Positions 1-9,165 of a DNA stretch of 33,718 nucleotides are shown piece after piece. A model generated the notes under the pieces. It ran no database searches, was not told where the DNA came from, and worked only from the letters and a program-made list of their open reading frames with translations. Source of the DNA: a virus; IMG/VR virus record IMGVR_UViG_3300017752_000071, positions 1 through 33,718 of that record; one strand, 5' to 3'. Made by a program: the position numbers and the translations under genes. The stretch's first letter is position 1. Every line of letters begins with the position of its first letter.

Positions 1-224
1 ATTTAAACTCTTCAAAGGTTAGTGCTACAATAAAAGGTAGGCTTGATATTGAAGCTGGAAATGTTGTGGCCGTAATGTTACCAGAAATATCAATATCAGA
101 TGATAGAACTAGATTAAATAAACAATTGGGTGGTAAATATCTTGTACATACAGTCACTCATACAGTGGAAGAGAATGTTCTCACAACAAATATGACTCTT
201 ATAAAATATGGAAATACACAATAA
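1..224 (+). CDS. Baseplate hub-like protein, C-terminal fragment (5' end outside window)
   Basis: The frame starting at base 3 is open from the window edge to a TAA at 222-224 and gives about 73 residues. The stop overlaps the ATG of the spike gene (TAATG), so the two genes are translationally linked. The fragment has a short strand-rich pattern: a GRLDIEAGNVVAVMLPE segment, then GGKYLVHTVTHTVEEN and a terminal TNMTLIKYG. This 'scaffold, then GKYLV..V.H....N..TT.M.L.K' ending recalls the C-terminal domain of gp27/gpD-type baseplate hub proteins, which form the ring that holds the spike. Its position directly before a gp5 spike fits that role. The assignment is inferred from a short fragment, and another tail protein is possible. 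Confidence 0.5.
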   Translation, partial: LNSSKVSATIKGRLDIEAGNVVAVMLPEISISDDRTRLNKQLGGKYLVHTVTHTVEENVLTTNMTLIKYGNTQ

Positions 225-1720
225 TGGATACTGCAGGCTTAACTAATCCTCTATTCTTTGTCGGTGTCGTTGAAAACATCGAAGATAAAAGGCACGAAGG
301 ACGTGTACAAGTTCGTGCGTTTGGCACACACGGTACAAATAAAGAAATCGAAACTCCAGATCTACCTTGGGCAATTTGTGTGCAAGGAAATTATGACCCA
401 AATAATCCACCACCCCCGCTAAATTCTTTTGTTTGGGGAGTGTTTATGGATGGTCGTAATGCTCAACACCCAATGATTTTAGGTTTAATACCTTCGCAAT
501 ATGTGGAAGAGCATGACCCTGCAACAGCAGGCTGGGGTGTCATTCCGGAAAATAATGGAGCAATCCAAGCAAAAGGAATGACTCCAAAAGATATAGGTTT
601 ACCACAACAATCTAGATTGGCAACTGGTGAAAACCTAAACGAAACTTATATTCCCACACAAGAATTAAATAGAGTTCACGACCAAAAGGTTGGAGGCGAA
701 TCTGATACCTGGGCAGAACCAGGCTCTGCATACGCTGCCAAATATCCATATAATAGAGTAATAGAAACAGGTACTCATAGTATTGAATTGGATGACTCGC
801 CGGGATCTGAACGAATTATGATTAACCATAAATCTGGTGCATATATTCAAATCGATGCCAAAGGTACAGTAACTGAACGTGCTGCAGCAGATAGATATGA
901 AATAAACATTGGCACAAAGCATGAGTCGTCTGGTCATTCGACAGTTACGGTCAATGGTAACGCGCATGTGTACGTGAAAGGTAATAAGACAGAAGAGATA
1001 GAAGGCGACTATCGTATGCTTGTGCATGGTAACGCGGAATTTGGTGTCGGTGGCCAAATGAATCTAAATGGTGGTGAACAAGTTCAAATCCGAGGCGGTG
1101 ATGTTAAAATTGACGCTAATGTAGGTGTATTAAATCTCTTCGGCAAAGAAAGTATTGTTGCTGACGGGGGTGAGCAAGTTATTGTCACAGGACAAAATGT
1201 GAATATTACATCGCTGCTTGATATGGAATTATATTCGACCCTTGGCATGAAATTTACATGTATTAATGATTTAACTGCAAGTAGTAATGATATTAATTTT
1301 AATGTTGGTTTTAAAGGCTTTAATATTTGGGGTATTGGTAATACAACAATTGATACACCGTTTGTTAAATCCATTGGTGTAGTGCAGGCTACTGCTGTAT
1401 CTTCCCTCAGAGGAGATTTTGCAACATTAGGTGCTCCATTACCAATTAGCTCAGCGCCGGGAAGTCCTTGTGCTCCTGGTCCTGGAAGAACACCTCCATT
1501 AAACATACCTTCAGGTCTATTCTTTACTTTACCAGAATTAAATTTTGCAATCCCTGCATTATTTGCTGGCTCTCAAACTAAAATGCCAGAACCACCATCC
1601 AAATCTACTAACATAATGCCGGGTGGTTATTTTGCAATGGGTTGGGCTGCTGGATATGTTTCTCCTATTGAAGATGAGGCAACTGATATTGTGAGTAAAA
1701 TTAAGGAGATATTGTTCTAA
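224..1720 (+). CDS. gp5: Baseplate spike protein, gp5/VgrG-like, without lysozyme domain
   Basis: This 498-aa protein has a gp5-type OB-fold at its N-terminus (about residues 8-95, with GVVENIED...GRVQVRAFG and DLPWAICVQG). A linker follows at about 95-175, then a VgrG/gp5-like region from YPYNRVIETGTHSIELDD. Five consecutive octads with the V/I-x-G pattern of the T4 gp5C triple-stranded beta-helix start at V243, V251, I259, V267 and V275; looser beta repeats continue to about 350. The Pro/Gly-rich C-terminus (about 405-498) probably forms or caps the tip, and no PAAR motif is visible. T4 gp5 carries a lysozyme domain between OB-fold and helix; here that space is only a short linker, so no muramidase is present. 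The downstream M15 gene may supply the wall-cleaving activity. The start ATG overlaps the upstream stop and the end overlaps the next ATG (TAATG). Confidence 0.88.
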   Translation: MDTAGLTNPLFFVGVVENIEDKRHEGRVQVRAFGTHGTNKEIETPDLPWAICVQGNYDPNNPPPPLNSFVWGVFMDGRNAQHPMILGLIPSQYVEEHDPATAGWGVIPENNGAIQAKGMTPKDIGLPQQSRLATGENLNETYIPTQELNRVHDQKVGGESDTWAEPGSAYAAKYPYNRVIETGTHSIELDDSPGSERIMINHKSGAYIQIDAKGTVTERAAADRYEINIGTKHESSGHSTVTVNGNAHVYVKGNKTEEIEGDYRMLVHGNAEFGVGGQMNLNGGEQVQIRGGDVKIDANVGVLNLFGKESIVADGGEQVIVTGQNVNITSLLDMELYSTLGMKFTCINDLTASSNDINFNVGFKGFNIWGIGNTTIDTPFVKSIGVVQATAVSSLRGDFATLGAPLPISSAPGSPCAPGPGRTPPLNIPSGLFFTLPELNFAIPALFAGSQTKMPEPPSKSTNIMPGGYFAMGWAAGYVSPIEDEATDIVSKIKEILF

Positions 1721-3267
1721 TGGCAACCTCGAATTGTATTGACGTAACTGACCAAGTCACAATGAATAAACTCGGACTTGGGCCGGGAGTTAATTTAAAT
1801 GATAAAGGCGAATATACCTTAAATCAGATTGATGTATTTGCAGCACAATTTATTGAGAATATGGATTCCGATAAGGAAGACAATCCGGTTGGAATTTTAT
1901 ACAATCAATATGGTGACGATTTATATAAAGCAAGCGATTATATTAATGCATTACAAAGTACCCTTACCGATGGTGATTATCCTTCTTTAGACAGGAGATG
2001 GTCAACTGGTAATATTACAATTGTTGAATTTGCAGATTTTATAAACTCTTATAACTATACACCAGCTGGTGTTTTAAATAGTGATTTAACAAAACTCGCC
2101 AGAACATTGGATTCATATTATGCTGATACATTTGATGAGAGTGCATTGGGTGGTTTCTGTGCATTAATGCCACAAATTTTTGGTCAAATCGATGCCTTCT
2201 TTACATTGGTTGGTCAAATAGAGGATGCAATTGCAGATACATTGGCGTTTATTAATAAAATTAGATCTTATGAATTCTTTTCAAAGGAAGCAGAAAAGCA
2301 ATTAGTTAAACAGCTTATAGAAGAACTTAAAAAGAAAGTTGGAGATGTAATTGACGATATTATCCAAGAGGTTCAGGACGCAATAGAAAACTTTAGTATT
2401 ACTGATATAATAGGTGATATAGAAACCTTTTATAATAAAAATATAGCAAAACCTGTAATGACAGCAGCGTCACAATCTTGTGCTTTCTTTACTGATGAAA
2501 ATAAAAAGACATTTAAGGAAAAGATAATTGCATTAATAGACTATTTTGTCAGTCTATTTGAAAGCCCTAATTTGGAAGCTATCCAAATGATGATTTCTCG
2601 TTTCTGTGCCTTGGTTTCTAATGTGGAAGCGTTGGTTCGCGACATTAAAAAGCCTTTAGACGATTACACATTGCGATTTACAACAATTACAAACAGACTT
2701 AAAACGATTTCAAACATTAATACATCGACCGCAATAAGAGCAGGAGCCATAAGATATTCTCCAGCTGTTCGGAAAGATAAAATAAATAGATTGGAGGCAC
2801 GCTGGACTGACCCTGGAGGAAGTAATTTCACACCGTCAGGCAACGCACCTCAAAATGTGCCAGAACCAACAGCTGCTGAATATGCTGATTTACCACCTTG
2901 TGGGCAAGTATTTAAGGGTGCTAATGACAAGATAAAACTTGAAGGCGATTGGATGGACGAAAAGGAAGGAGTTGGTATCTACGGATATACAAGAATCGAC
3001 CTTGATGTTAAAGTTTACCTAATGAGAGTTCAAGAAGAAATAGGTGGCACATTTACTATTAATTATGGTTGGACCAGTAAAGCTTATAATAAGAAATTAA
3101 AGGGCAATGAAAATAATGCTCATTTAAGCGGATTGGTTATAGATGTTAAAAAAGACATGGCCGATGTTGATGCATTTATAGATTCGGCACTTAAAAATGG
3201 ATTTAAATTCGCAAAGGAATATGATAAATCCATTCATTTAGATATAAGAGAGATACCAGGACAATGA
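1720..3267 (+). CDS. Tail-associated protein with C-terminal M15-type Zn peptidase domain
   Basis: This 515-aa protein has two parts. Residues 1-350 are acidic and mainly helical, with heptad-like stretches such as KQLVKQLIEELKKKVGDVID, and I recognise no family there. The last 80 residues look like a D-Ala-D-Ala carboxypeptidase/endopeptidase of family M15: W451-TSKAYNKKL resembles the usual 'SGYRSPAYN' segment, AHLSGLVIDV supplies His468 and Asp475, and SIHLDI supplies His506. These match the three metal ligands of the H-x(6)-D...H-x-D family pattern, although the residue two before the first His is Asn rather than the usual Ser. The likely role is cleavage of peptidoglycan peptide cross-links during injection, replacing the lysozyme missing from the neighbouring spike. 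It overlaps the spike gene by one base and gp25 by four (ATGA). The peptidase call is strong by motif; virion location is inferred from context. Confidence 0.78.
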   Translation: MATSNCIDVTDQVTMNKLGLGPGVNLNDKGEYTLNQIDVFAAQFIENMDSDKEDNPVGILYNQYGDDLYKASDYINALQSTLTDGDYPSLDRRWSTGNITIVEFADFINSYNYTPAGVLNSDLTKLARTLDSYYADTFDESALGGFCALMPQIFGQIDAFFTLVGQIEDAIADTLAFINKIRSYEFFSKEAEKQLVKQLIEELKKKVGDVIDDIIQEVQDAIENFSITDIIGDIETFYNKNIAKPVMTAASQSCAFFTDENKKTFKEKIIALIDYFVSLFESPNLEAIQMMISRFCALVSNVEALVRDIKKPLDDYTLRFTTITNRLKTISNINTSTAIRAGAIRYSPAVRKDKINRLEARWTDPGGSNFTPSGNAPQNVPEPTAAEYADLPPCGQVFKGANDKIKLEGDWMDEKEGVGIYGYTRIDLDVKVYLMRVQEEIGGTFTINYGWTSKAYNKKLKGNENNAHLSGLVIDVKKDMADVDAFIDSALKNGFKFAKEYDKSIHLDIREIPGQ

Positions 3268-3680
3268 CAGTAGATGTTTTCACACCCAGAACCAAAAAGG
3301 TCAATTTATATTCTGACTTTCATAAAGACCTGCGTGTCAGTCCTATATCAAAAGACCTTGCATTAATGAAGGACGAAGACTCAGTAAAACAGTCAATTAG
3401 AAATCTAATGTTAACTGACCCAGGCGAAAGACTTATGCAACCAAACATAGGTGGTGGTATTAGGGAATTGTTATTTGAACAAATGACTCCCGGTACATTA
3501 AAACTTATGGAAGAAAATATTGTTGATACCATAGAGATATACGAACCAAGAGCAGAACTTATAGATGTGCGTGTGATTGCAGGCTTAGACGATACACACG
3601 TAAATATTAGTGTATTATTTTCGGTGCGAAACGAAGAACAACCTATTCAGTTAGACGTTATTTTAGACAGGACAAGATAA
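3264..3680 (+). CDS. gp25: Baseplate wedge protein gp25 (P2 gpW-like)
   Basis: At 138 aa this is close to T4 gp25 (132 aa). It has the family core: helix, then TDPGERLMQPNIGGGIRELLF at about 51-71, followed by the TLKLMEENIVDTIEIYEPR helix-strand segment and a final beta hairpin (VNISVLFSVRN...IQLDVILDR). gp25 links the baseplate to the first sheath ring in contractile tails and is among the most conserved baseplate proteins, also found in P2 (W) and in type VI secretion. The ATG overlaps the M15 gene stop by four bases (ATGA), and gp6 starts two bases after its own stop, so the three are translated as a unit. Confidence 0.93.
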   Translation: MTVDVFTPRTKKVNLYSDFHKDLRVSPISKDLALMKDEDSVKQSIRNLMLTDPGERLMQPNIGGGIRELLFEQMTPGTLKLMEENIVDTIEIYEPRAELIDVRVIAGLDDTHVNISVLFSVRNEEQPIQLDVILDRTR

Positions 3681-3682
3681 AA

Positions 3683-5593
3683 ATGGCCAATCCAAAAACC
3701 CCAATTACAGAACTTGACTTTGATAGTATTAAAAGTCAACTTAAAACATATTTAAAGACACAGACGCAATTTAAAGATTACAATTTTGAAGGTAGTAACC
3801 TATCAGCTATGCTTGATGTTCTTGCTTTTAACTCGTTTCAAAATAATTTCTATACTAATATGGCAATTAATGAAATGTTTCTTGATTCGGCTGTACTTAA
3901 AAATAGTATAGTTTCTCATGCTAAGGAATTAAACTATATTCCAAGGTCTCGTAAATCTGCAAAAGCAACTGTAACAGTAGAAATTACAGACCCAACGCTT
4001 CAAGATTCCACTATAACGATTCCACAATATAGTCAATTTACAGCAACATATCAAGGTGAAACGTATACGTTTGTTACTGACCAAGTATATGTTGCAAAAA
4101 GAGTTGGTGTTGGTCAATATACTGCTGAAAATGTAGATATCTACGAAGGCCAAATGTTAACCAGTTTCCAAAGAGAAGGCTTTATTGTAGATGCTGATGG
4201 TGTTCTTAGAGTTCAGCTAACAAATAGTGAAGTTGATACCGACAGTATTGTAGTATTCGTTGATGCGGAAGCCACTGAGGACCAAAATGTGTTTACAAAG
4301 GCAACCACAATATTTGGTGTCGGTCCTGATGATTTAGTATTTTATTTAGAACCATATCTTGATGACAGATATGCAATTTATTTTGGTGCGAATAAATTTG
4401 GTCTACAACCTGAAGAGCAGGAAGATGTTCGTGTAAGGTATCGTATTTGTTCTGGTGAAGAGGCTAACGATGCTTCATCATTCAGTACATCATTCCTTGA
4501 AGGCGCAACAATTAATGTTGTAACTACCAGTCCTGCTGCAGGCGGTGCTGATAGAGAAACAATGGAGAGTATTAGATATTTTGCTCCTAAAGCATTACAG
4601 ATTCAGGAACGTGCTGTAACAACATCTGATTATGAAATACTATTAAAACAAAGATTCCCTGAAATTACAGCTGTATCTGCATACGGTGGAGAACAATTAG
4701 ATCCACCTCAATATGGTAAAGTTGCCATATCAGTTTATCTTGCAGACGATACAACGCTTATTTCATCTTCACTTTCTGCTGGATATATTAATTATCTTTC
4801 CTCAAAATCACCATTAGGTATTGAACCTTTCTTTGTTCAGACCAAATTTATATATGCAGACGTTACTGTTAACTCAACATATTCAACAAAGAGAACTGAA
4901 AAATCAGAACCTGAACTTGAAAGTTTAATTAGAGCTCAAGTACAAAGTTATTCAGACACAAATTTAGAAAATTTTGATACAACACTTCGTTTATCAAAAC
5001 TTAATGCTCAGATTGATTTGCTTGATGAAGGTATTGAAAGTAACAGTATTGAGATTATGCCTATTATTGAATATGCTCCAGTTGCAAATTTTGAAACAAA
5101 CCCAACATTTAAATTTGATGCAGAATTAATTAAACCATATCCATATAAAAGTACAAACGGTTTTGTAGATTACAAACCTGCTATTAAGAGTAGTGTTTTT
5201 GATGATAAATCTGGAACTTGTGTATTTTTACAAGATGATGGTACTGGTATTATGATGACAGTAACAGACGATATCTCAAACCCACAAATTATCAACCCAG
5301 CTGCTGGTACAGTAAATTATAAAACTGGTGAAGTCAAACTTACCAAGTTTATTGCAAGTGCATATACTGGCGCAGGAATTAAAATAACTGCAAGGTTAAA
5401 AAATAGTGATGTTGTTGCTCCAAAAGGACGAGTGTTTATTATTAGAGACACGGACGTAAAAGTAGTAATGACAAATGAGTCTACTGGATTATCAGCCTCA
5501 AACAATACAGGAACTGGTGCGACAACATCGGCATCTAGAAATTCTGGTAGTACTGGTGGTTCAAGTTCCAGTTCATCTGGATCCGGTTATTAA
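3683..5593 (+). CDS. gp6: Baseplate wedge protein gp6 (P2 gpJ-like)
   Basis: This 636-aa protein is close to T4 gp6 (660 aa). The N-terminus has the family pattern ITELDFDSIKSQLKTYLK followed by YNFEGSNLSAMLDVLAFNS and NEMFLDSAVLKNSI, then AKELNYIPRSRKSAKATV leading into beta domains. A central stretch (about 298-330, RYFAPKALQIQERAVTTSDY) is the part typical of gpJ/gp6 baseplate proteins. gp6 dimers form the continuous ring of the inner baseplate. The last 30 or so residues are an Asn/Thr/Ser/Gly-rich tail ending in a run of serines and SGSGY, which looks disordered and has no counterpart that I know of in T4. The gene lies between gp25 and gp7, as do J in P2 and its relatives. Confidence 0.92.
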   Translation: MANPKTPITELDFDSIKSQLKTYLKTQTQFKDYNFEGSNLSAMLDVLAFNSFQNNFYTNMAINEMFLDSAVLKNSIVSHAKELNYIPRSRKSAKATVTVEITDPTLQDSTITIPQYSQFTATYQGETYTFVTDQVYVAKRVGVGQYTAENVDIYEGQMLTSFQREGFIVDADGVLRVQLTNSEVDTDSIVVFVDAEATEDQNVFTKATTIFGVGPDDLVFYLEPYLDDRYAIYFGANKFGLQPEEQEDVRVRYRICSGEEANDASSFSTSFLEGATINVVTTSPAAGGADRETMESIRYFAPKALQIQERAVTTSDYEILLKQRFPEITAVSAYGGEQLDPPQYGKVAISVYLADDTTLISSSLSAGYINYLSSKSPLGIEPFFVQTKFIYADVTVNSTYSTKRTEKSEPELESLIRAQVQSYSDTNLENFDTTLRLSKLNAQIDLLDEGIESNSIEIMPIIEYAPVANFETNPTFKFDAELIKPYPYKSTNGFVDYKPAIKSSVFDDKSGTCVFLQDDGTGIMMTVTDDISNPQIINPAAGTVNYKTGEVKLTKFIASAYTGAGIKITARLKNSDVVAPKGRVFIIRDTDVKVVMTNESTGLSASNNTGTGATTSASRNSGSTGGSSSSSSGSGY

Positions 5594-5606
5594 TTAGGAA
5601 AAATTT

Positions 5607-8309
5607 ATGGCAACCCAAGGCGAGATAGAAAAAAATATAGCCTTTTTCATTAAACACCAATTCCCTGGTATTTACAGGGAGGAAGGTTCTGAGCTCGTCC
5701 AATTAGTAGAAGATTACTATAAGTTTGCCGAGACACAAACAAATCAACACGTACATATTTCTCGTAGGTATAGTGAATATAGAGATGTAGACACAACACT
5801 AGCAAGTATGATTGTGTTTTTCCAAAAGAAATTCCTTTCTGACTTGCCTCTCAAATCAGATGTTATTAAGTTTATTGTTAAAAACATCCAAGATCTCTAT
5901 CGCAGAAAAGGAACACCAGCTGGTATTGAACTATTCTTTGGTATTTTCTATGAGGAATTTGATGTAGACATTGTCTATCCTGCCAAGAAAATGTTTAAGG
6001 CTTCTAATAGTCAATGGAGTCAAGGAACGTATCTTCAATTATATCCAAACTCAGGTATATTCTTTTCAAAGACAGATAAACGATATGAATATAGTGATTT
6101 AATTTCTCGTAATATTACTGGTTCAGCGTCTGGTGCAAAGGCAGCTGTAAGTAAAATTAACTTTGTTGTATTAAATGGTATTCAAACTCCTATCATTTAT
6201 ATTGATGAATTAAGAGGCTCGTTTACTCAGTATGACGAATTAATTGTTAACATTGCTGGAGAGGTTATAACATTTGGTCGAGTAAATGGCTCATTAAGTG
6301 CTATTGCAATTGATGATGACTATCCAGGAACAACAGGAAATAAAATTGGTGATGTATTTGATGTAACGTCAGAATTTGGTGGAGGTGGTAAAGCTGTTGT
6401 CACAGAACTATCAGATAAAATTACTGGTGAAATTGATTACACACTTGATAATGGTGGTTATGGTTATACTATAGCCAATACAAAACTTTTGGTTTCCAAT
6501 CAAACCTTGGTTGTGAATAACCCAAATAAAGATTTTATTATTTACGAAACACTACAAGATAGTGCCGGCAACGAAGGTATTATTATAGGACAAGATGAGA
6601 ATACTATTGGTGTAAGAATAGACCGTTCGGTAAATGCTCTTGCAGAATTTGATCTCACTCGACCTATAAGCACTATTGACCGTGCAACAAATATAACTCT
6701 TAATCCTGCTTTGGTTTCAGCATTTAATGATACCTCACCTGGTGTTTTATTTCCAGATGGAGGCAATGCAAATACCAATGTTATAGTTTCAGGTTTAACA
6801 AATACTTCTCAGGCGTATGTAATTACTGACCCAATCGCGCCACATTTAACAACGGTACTTAATGCTGCTGATTTTGAACCACCAGCAATGACCGGTACAG
6901 CATCACCAGTTAATTTAACTACTCCACTTGAAGATGCATTTGATATACAAACACTTACGATAGGAAAAATTTTAGGCTTTGATAATATTAATGTAGGACA
7001 AGATTACACAAATAGTGTATTCGCCAGAGCAAGAGATGAAGTGTTTAAAAACTTCGAGCGAAAGGACCAAATTTTAAGATTTACAGAACCTGGTATTGCT
7101 GGTAACTTTAGTGTTGGCGATATTATTAATGACCCAGATGATGCTGGTTTGGAAGGACAAGTTCTTGCACTTGACACAGAGTTTGGTGCAATTACAGTAA
7201 GACCTTTTGATTATTATGGTTTTAATAATACAACTAATATTGCTTTAGTAAATGGTGATTCATATCCTGTTGTTGGTGTTTCAGTTGATTATAGTGCCAG
7301 AGATTATGGTGATAACGCAATTGTAGATGCTGATACGGAATTTAAAGAAGGTAAGATTAAAGCTGTAGGAATTGAAAATTCAGGTTTGGGTTATGTTCAT
7401 GGTAAAATTGCAAATCTTGTAAACGAGGATCTTGAAATACAAGCTCAAGGAATTCTTGCTGCAAATACACAAGGTGTCACATCCGGTTTCTGGGCCGACC
7501 AATCTGGCCACATTAACGGTTATATTGAGAAAGGAACAACAACCACAACGGAAATACTTCCAACACTTGATTTTTCAACTGCATTGGATGTAGTTATAGG
7601 TGGCGGTGACCCTGCAGGAAGTGTTGCTGGTTTAACATCGGCATTTGATACTTGGGTAACGACTACAGCATCAGATGGATTTGCCTTCGGTGATATTAAT
7701 AAGGACGGTGTAATAGATGCAAGTGATTCTGCAGAGTACTTATTATTAGCCAATACCGCAACAGCAGAGGCTGCTTCAAGTACAACACGATGGAATAATA
7801 TTATAGGACCAAGTTTAAGAGTTCAGCCTTGGTATTCACAGATGGAAAATATTGTCTATAATGTTACAAATAGTACTACTATTGTCTCACAGGATTATTT
7901 TGAATCTGGCCAACGAATTCAAGATAGTGATTTCTTCCAAGAATATTCATACGAAATTAAAACAAAACTAGGCAGAGAACGCTACGAAAAACTATTAAAA
8001 GAAAATGTACATTTGTCCGGCTCAAAAATGTTCGGCAATTTCATTTATAAAGTAAAAACAGACGGCAAAACAAAACAAAGATTCTTCAGGGCATTTAATG
8101 ATGATGGTTATGGTTCACCATTAGATATAGCTGACCTACAAATTTTGGATGCCGGTATTACAAACTTCACAATCGACACAACATATGTAACAGCTGACCA
8201 TGTCAAAGGTGGTGGATATAATGGTCCAACAACTACAGACCCAGCAGATATGGCTATTAGTGATGTGAATGGTAATTATCCAAGTACAACAACAATAACG
8301 GTAACATAA
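5607..8309 (+). CDS. gp7: Baseplate wedge protein, gp7-like with P2 gpI-like N-terminus
   Basis: This 900-aa protein has an N-terminal helical domain with FPGIYREEGSELVQLVEDYY and, at 97-107, LYRRKGTPAGI. The KGTP segment is the signature of the tail protein I family, and T4 gp7 is the gpI counterpart. Beyond about residue 150 it is beta-rich with glycine turns (GGYGYT, GLGYVHG), consistent with wedge domains that support peripheral proteins. Residues 693-711 (F-G-D-I-N-K-D-G-V-I-D-A-S-D) form a single dockerin-like calcium loop, which is odd for a wedge protein. The C-terminal part includes FFQEYSYEIKTKLGRERYEK. An AGGAA ribosome site at 5596-5600 precedes the ATG, and gp6 ends 13 bases upstream. 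T4 gp7 is 1032 aa. I am sure of a wedge protein; exact equivalence to gp7 is inferred from the motif and position. Confidence 0.8.
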   Translation: MATQGEIEKNIAFFIKHQFPGIYREEGSELVQLVEDYYKFAETQTNQHVHISRRYSEYRDVDTTLASMIVFFQKKFLSDLPLKSDVIKFIVKNIQDLYRRKGTPAGIELFFGIFYEEFDVDIVYPAKKMFKASNSQWSQGTYLQLYPNSGIFFSKTDKRYEYSDLISRNITGSASGAKAAVSKINFVVLNGIQTPIIYIDELRGSFTQYDELIVNIAGEVITFGRVNGSLSAIAIDDDYPGTTGNKIGDVFDVTSEFGGGGKAVVTELSDKITGEIDYTLDNGGYGYTIANTKLLVSNQTLVVNNPNKDFIIYETLQDSAGNEGIIIGQDENTIGVRIDRSVNALAEFDLTRPISTIDRATNITLNPALVSAFNDTSPGVLFPDGGNANTNVIVSGLTNTSQAYVITDPIAPHLTTVLNAADFEPPAMTGTASPVNLTTPLEDAFDIQTLTIGKILGFDNINVGQDYTNSVFARARDEVFKNFERKDQILRFTEPGIAGNFSVGDIINDPDDAGLEGQVLALDTEFGAITVRPFDYYGFNNTTNIALVNGDSYPVVGVSVDYSARDYGDNAIVDADTEFKEGKIKAVGIENSGLGYVHGKIANLVNEDLEIQAQGILAANTQGVTSGFWADQSGHINGYIEKGTTTTTEILPTLDFSTALDVVIGGGDPAGSVAGLTSAFDTWVTTTASDGFAFGDINKDGVIDASDSAEYLLLANTATAEAASSTTRWNNIIGPSLRVQPWYSQMENIVYNVTNSTTIVSQDYFESGQRIQDSDFFQEYSYEIKTKLGRERYEKLLKENVHLSGSKMFGNFIYKVKTDGKTKQRFFRAFNDDGYGSPLDIADLQILDAGITNFTIDTTYVTADHVKGGGYNGPTTTDPADMAISDVNGNYPSTTTITVT

Positions 8310-8310
8310 T

Positions 8311-9165
8311 ATGCCAACGATAACTATTACTTCAGACGGTGACCCTTATCCAGCTAAGGCTGGTCGTTCAACGTTAACGAATGACGGCACAACAGCTCGA
8401 GAAGGTTTTGGTGGTAATAACCAAATAACTGACCAAAATCATAATTTTGTATTTGAATATAGAGCAGGAACAAATACCTCCAATCCATCTCCTACAACTT
8501 TAGGTGCGATGGGTGTTGCAAATAATGGAGCAGTGTTATTTAATCCTAGCGCAGCCCCTGGCAATTTACCAGGAGGAAATCAAACTCCAAATTTTGGCTG
8601 GACTTTTAATGCTGTTTTTAATGAAGCGTCTTATGGTGTAGATGCTTGTGGAGGCCATCCTGAACAAAATGGTGAATATCATTATCACTCTGGTGCATTT
8701 TTAACAAATTGTTGGGACACAAAACTCTCTTCTGGAACTGCATATTATAATGATACCAATTTTAATGGGGATAATTTTAGACATACTGACGGACACAGCA
8801 AAGTATTAGGTTGGTGTTTTGACGGATATCCTTTATATGGCCCATACGGATATCAAACACCAGATGACTCAGAAACAACAGTGGTACAAATGTTATCCAG
8901 TTGGAGAACATTAGCAGCTGAAGGCTCAAATAGAGGCTTTACATATTCACAAATCCCAGCTGGGAGTTTTGTTCAAGATCACGAATACGTTTCCAGTTTA
9001 GGAACATTAGATGAATACAATGGCAGATTTTGCCTTACCCCAGATTACCCAGGCGGAACTTACGCATACTTTTTAACATTCGCCAGTGGCGATTTTAACA
9101 CTCCAGTATTCCCTTACATATTTGGTTTGAGTACAAAAGAGCAAAGAGATGTTACAGGGGCTTAA
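8311..9165 (+). CDS. YHYH-domain protein
   Basis: The 284-aa product matches the YHYH family pattern. It has the eponymous Y123-H-Y-H126 inside NGEYHYHSG, GWCFDGYPLYGPYG at about 167-179, and a C-terminal RFCLTPDYPGGTYAYFLTF. Several Cys (113, 134, 169 and one in RFCLTP) could pair or bind metal together with His116, His124 and His126. The family occurs in many bacteria and phages without a settled biochemical role. There is no signal peptide and no membrane segment. It starts one base after gp7 and is followed by a 38-base gap with a late promoter, so it closes the first transcription block. The location suggests a virion surface or baseplate-peripheral protein; that is inference. Family call is strong, function unknown. 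Confidence 0.82.
   Translation: MPTITITSDGDPYPAKAGRSTLTNDGTTAREGFGGNNQITDQNHNFVFEYRAGTNTSNPSPTTLGAMGVANNGAVLFNPSAAPGNLPGGNQTPNFGWTFNAVFNEASYGVDACGGHPEQNGEYHYHSGAFLTNCWDTKLSSGTAYYNDTNFNGDNFRHTDGHSKVLGWCFDGYPLYGPYGYQTPDDSETTVVQMLSSWRTLAAEGSNRGFTYSQIPAGSFVQDHEYVSSLGTLDEYNGRFCLTPDYPGGTYAYFLTFASGDFNTPVFPYIFGLSTKEQRDVTGA

Noticed and set aside
7680-7740. Dockerin-cohesin (cellulosome-like) attachment system
   Set aside because: Only one calcium-loop copy is present and no cohesin-like domain was seen, so only a local calcium site is proposed.
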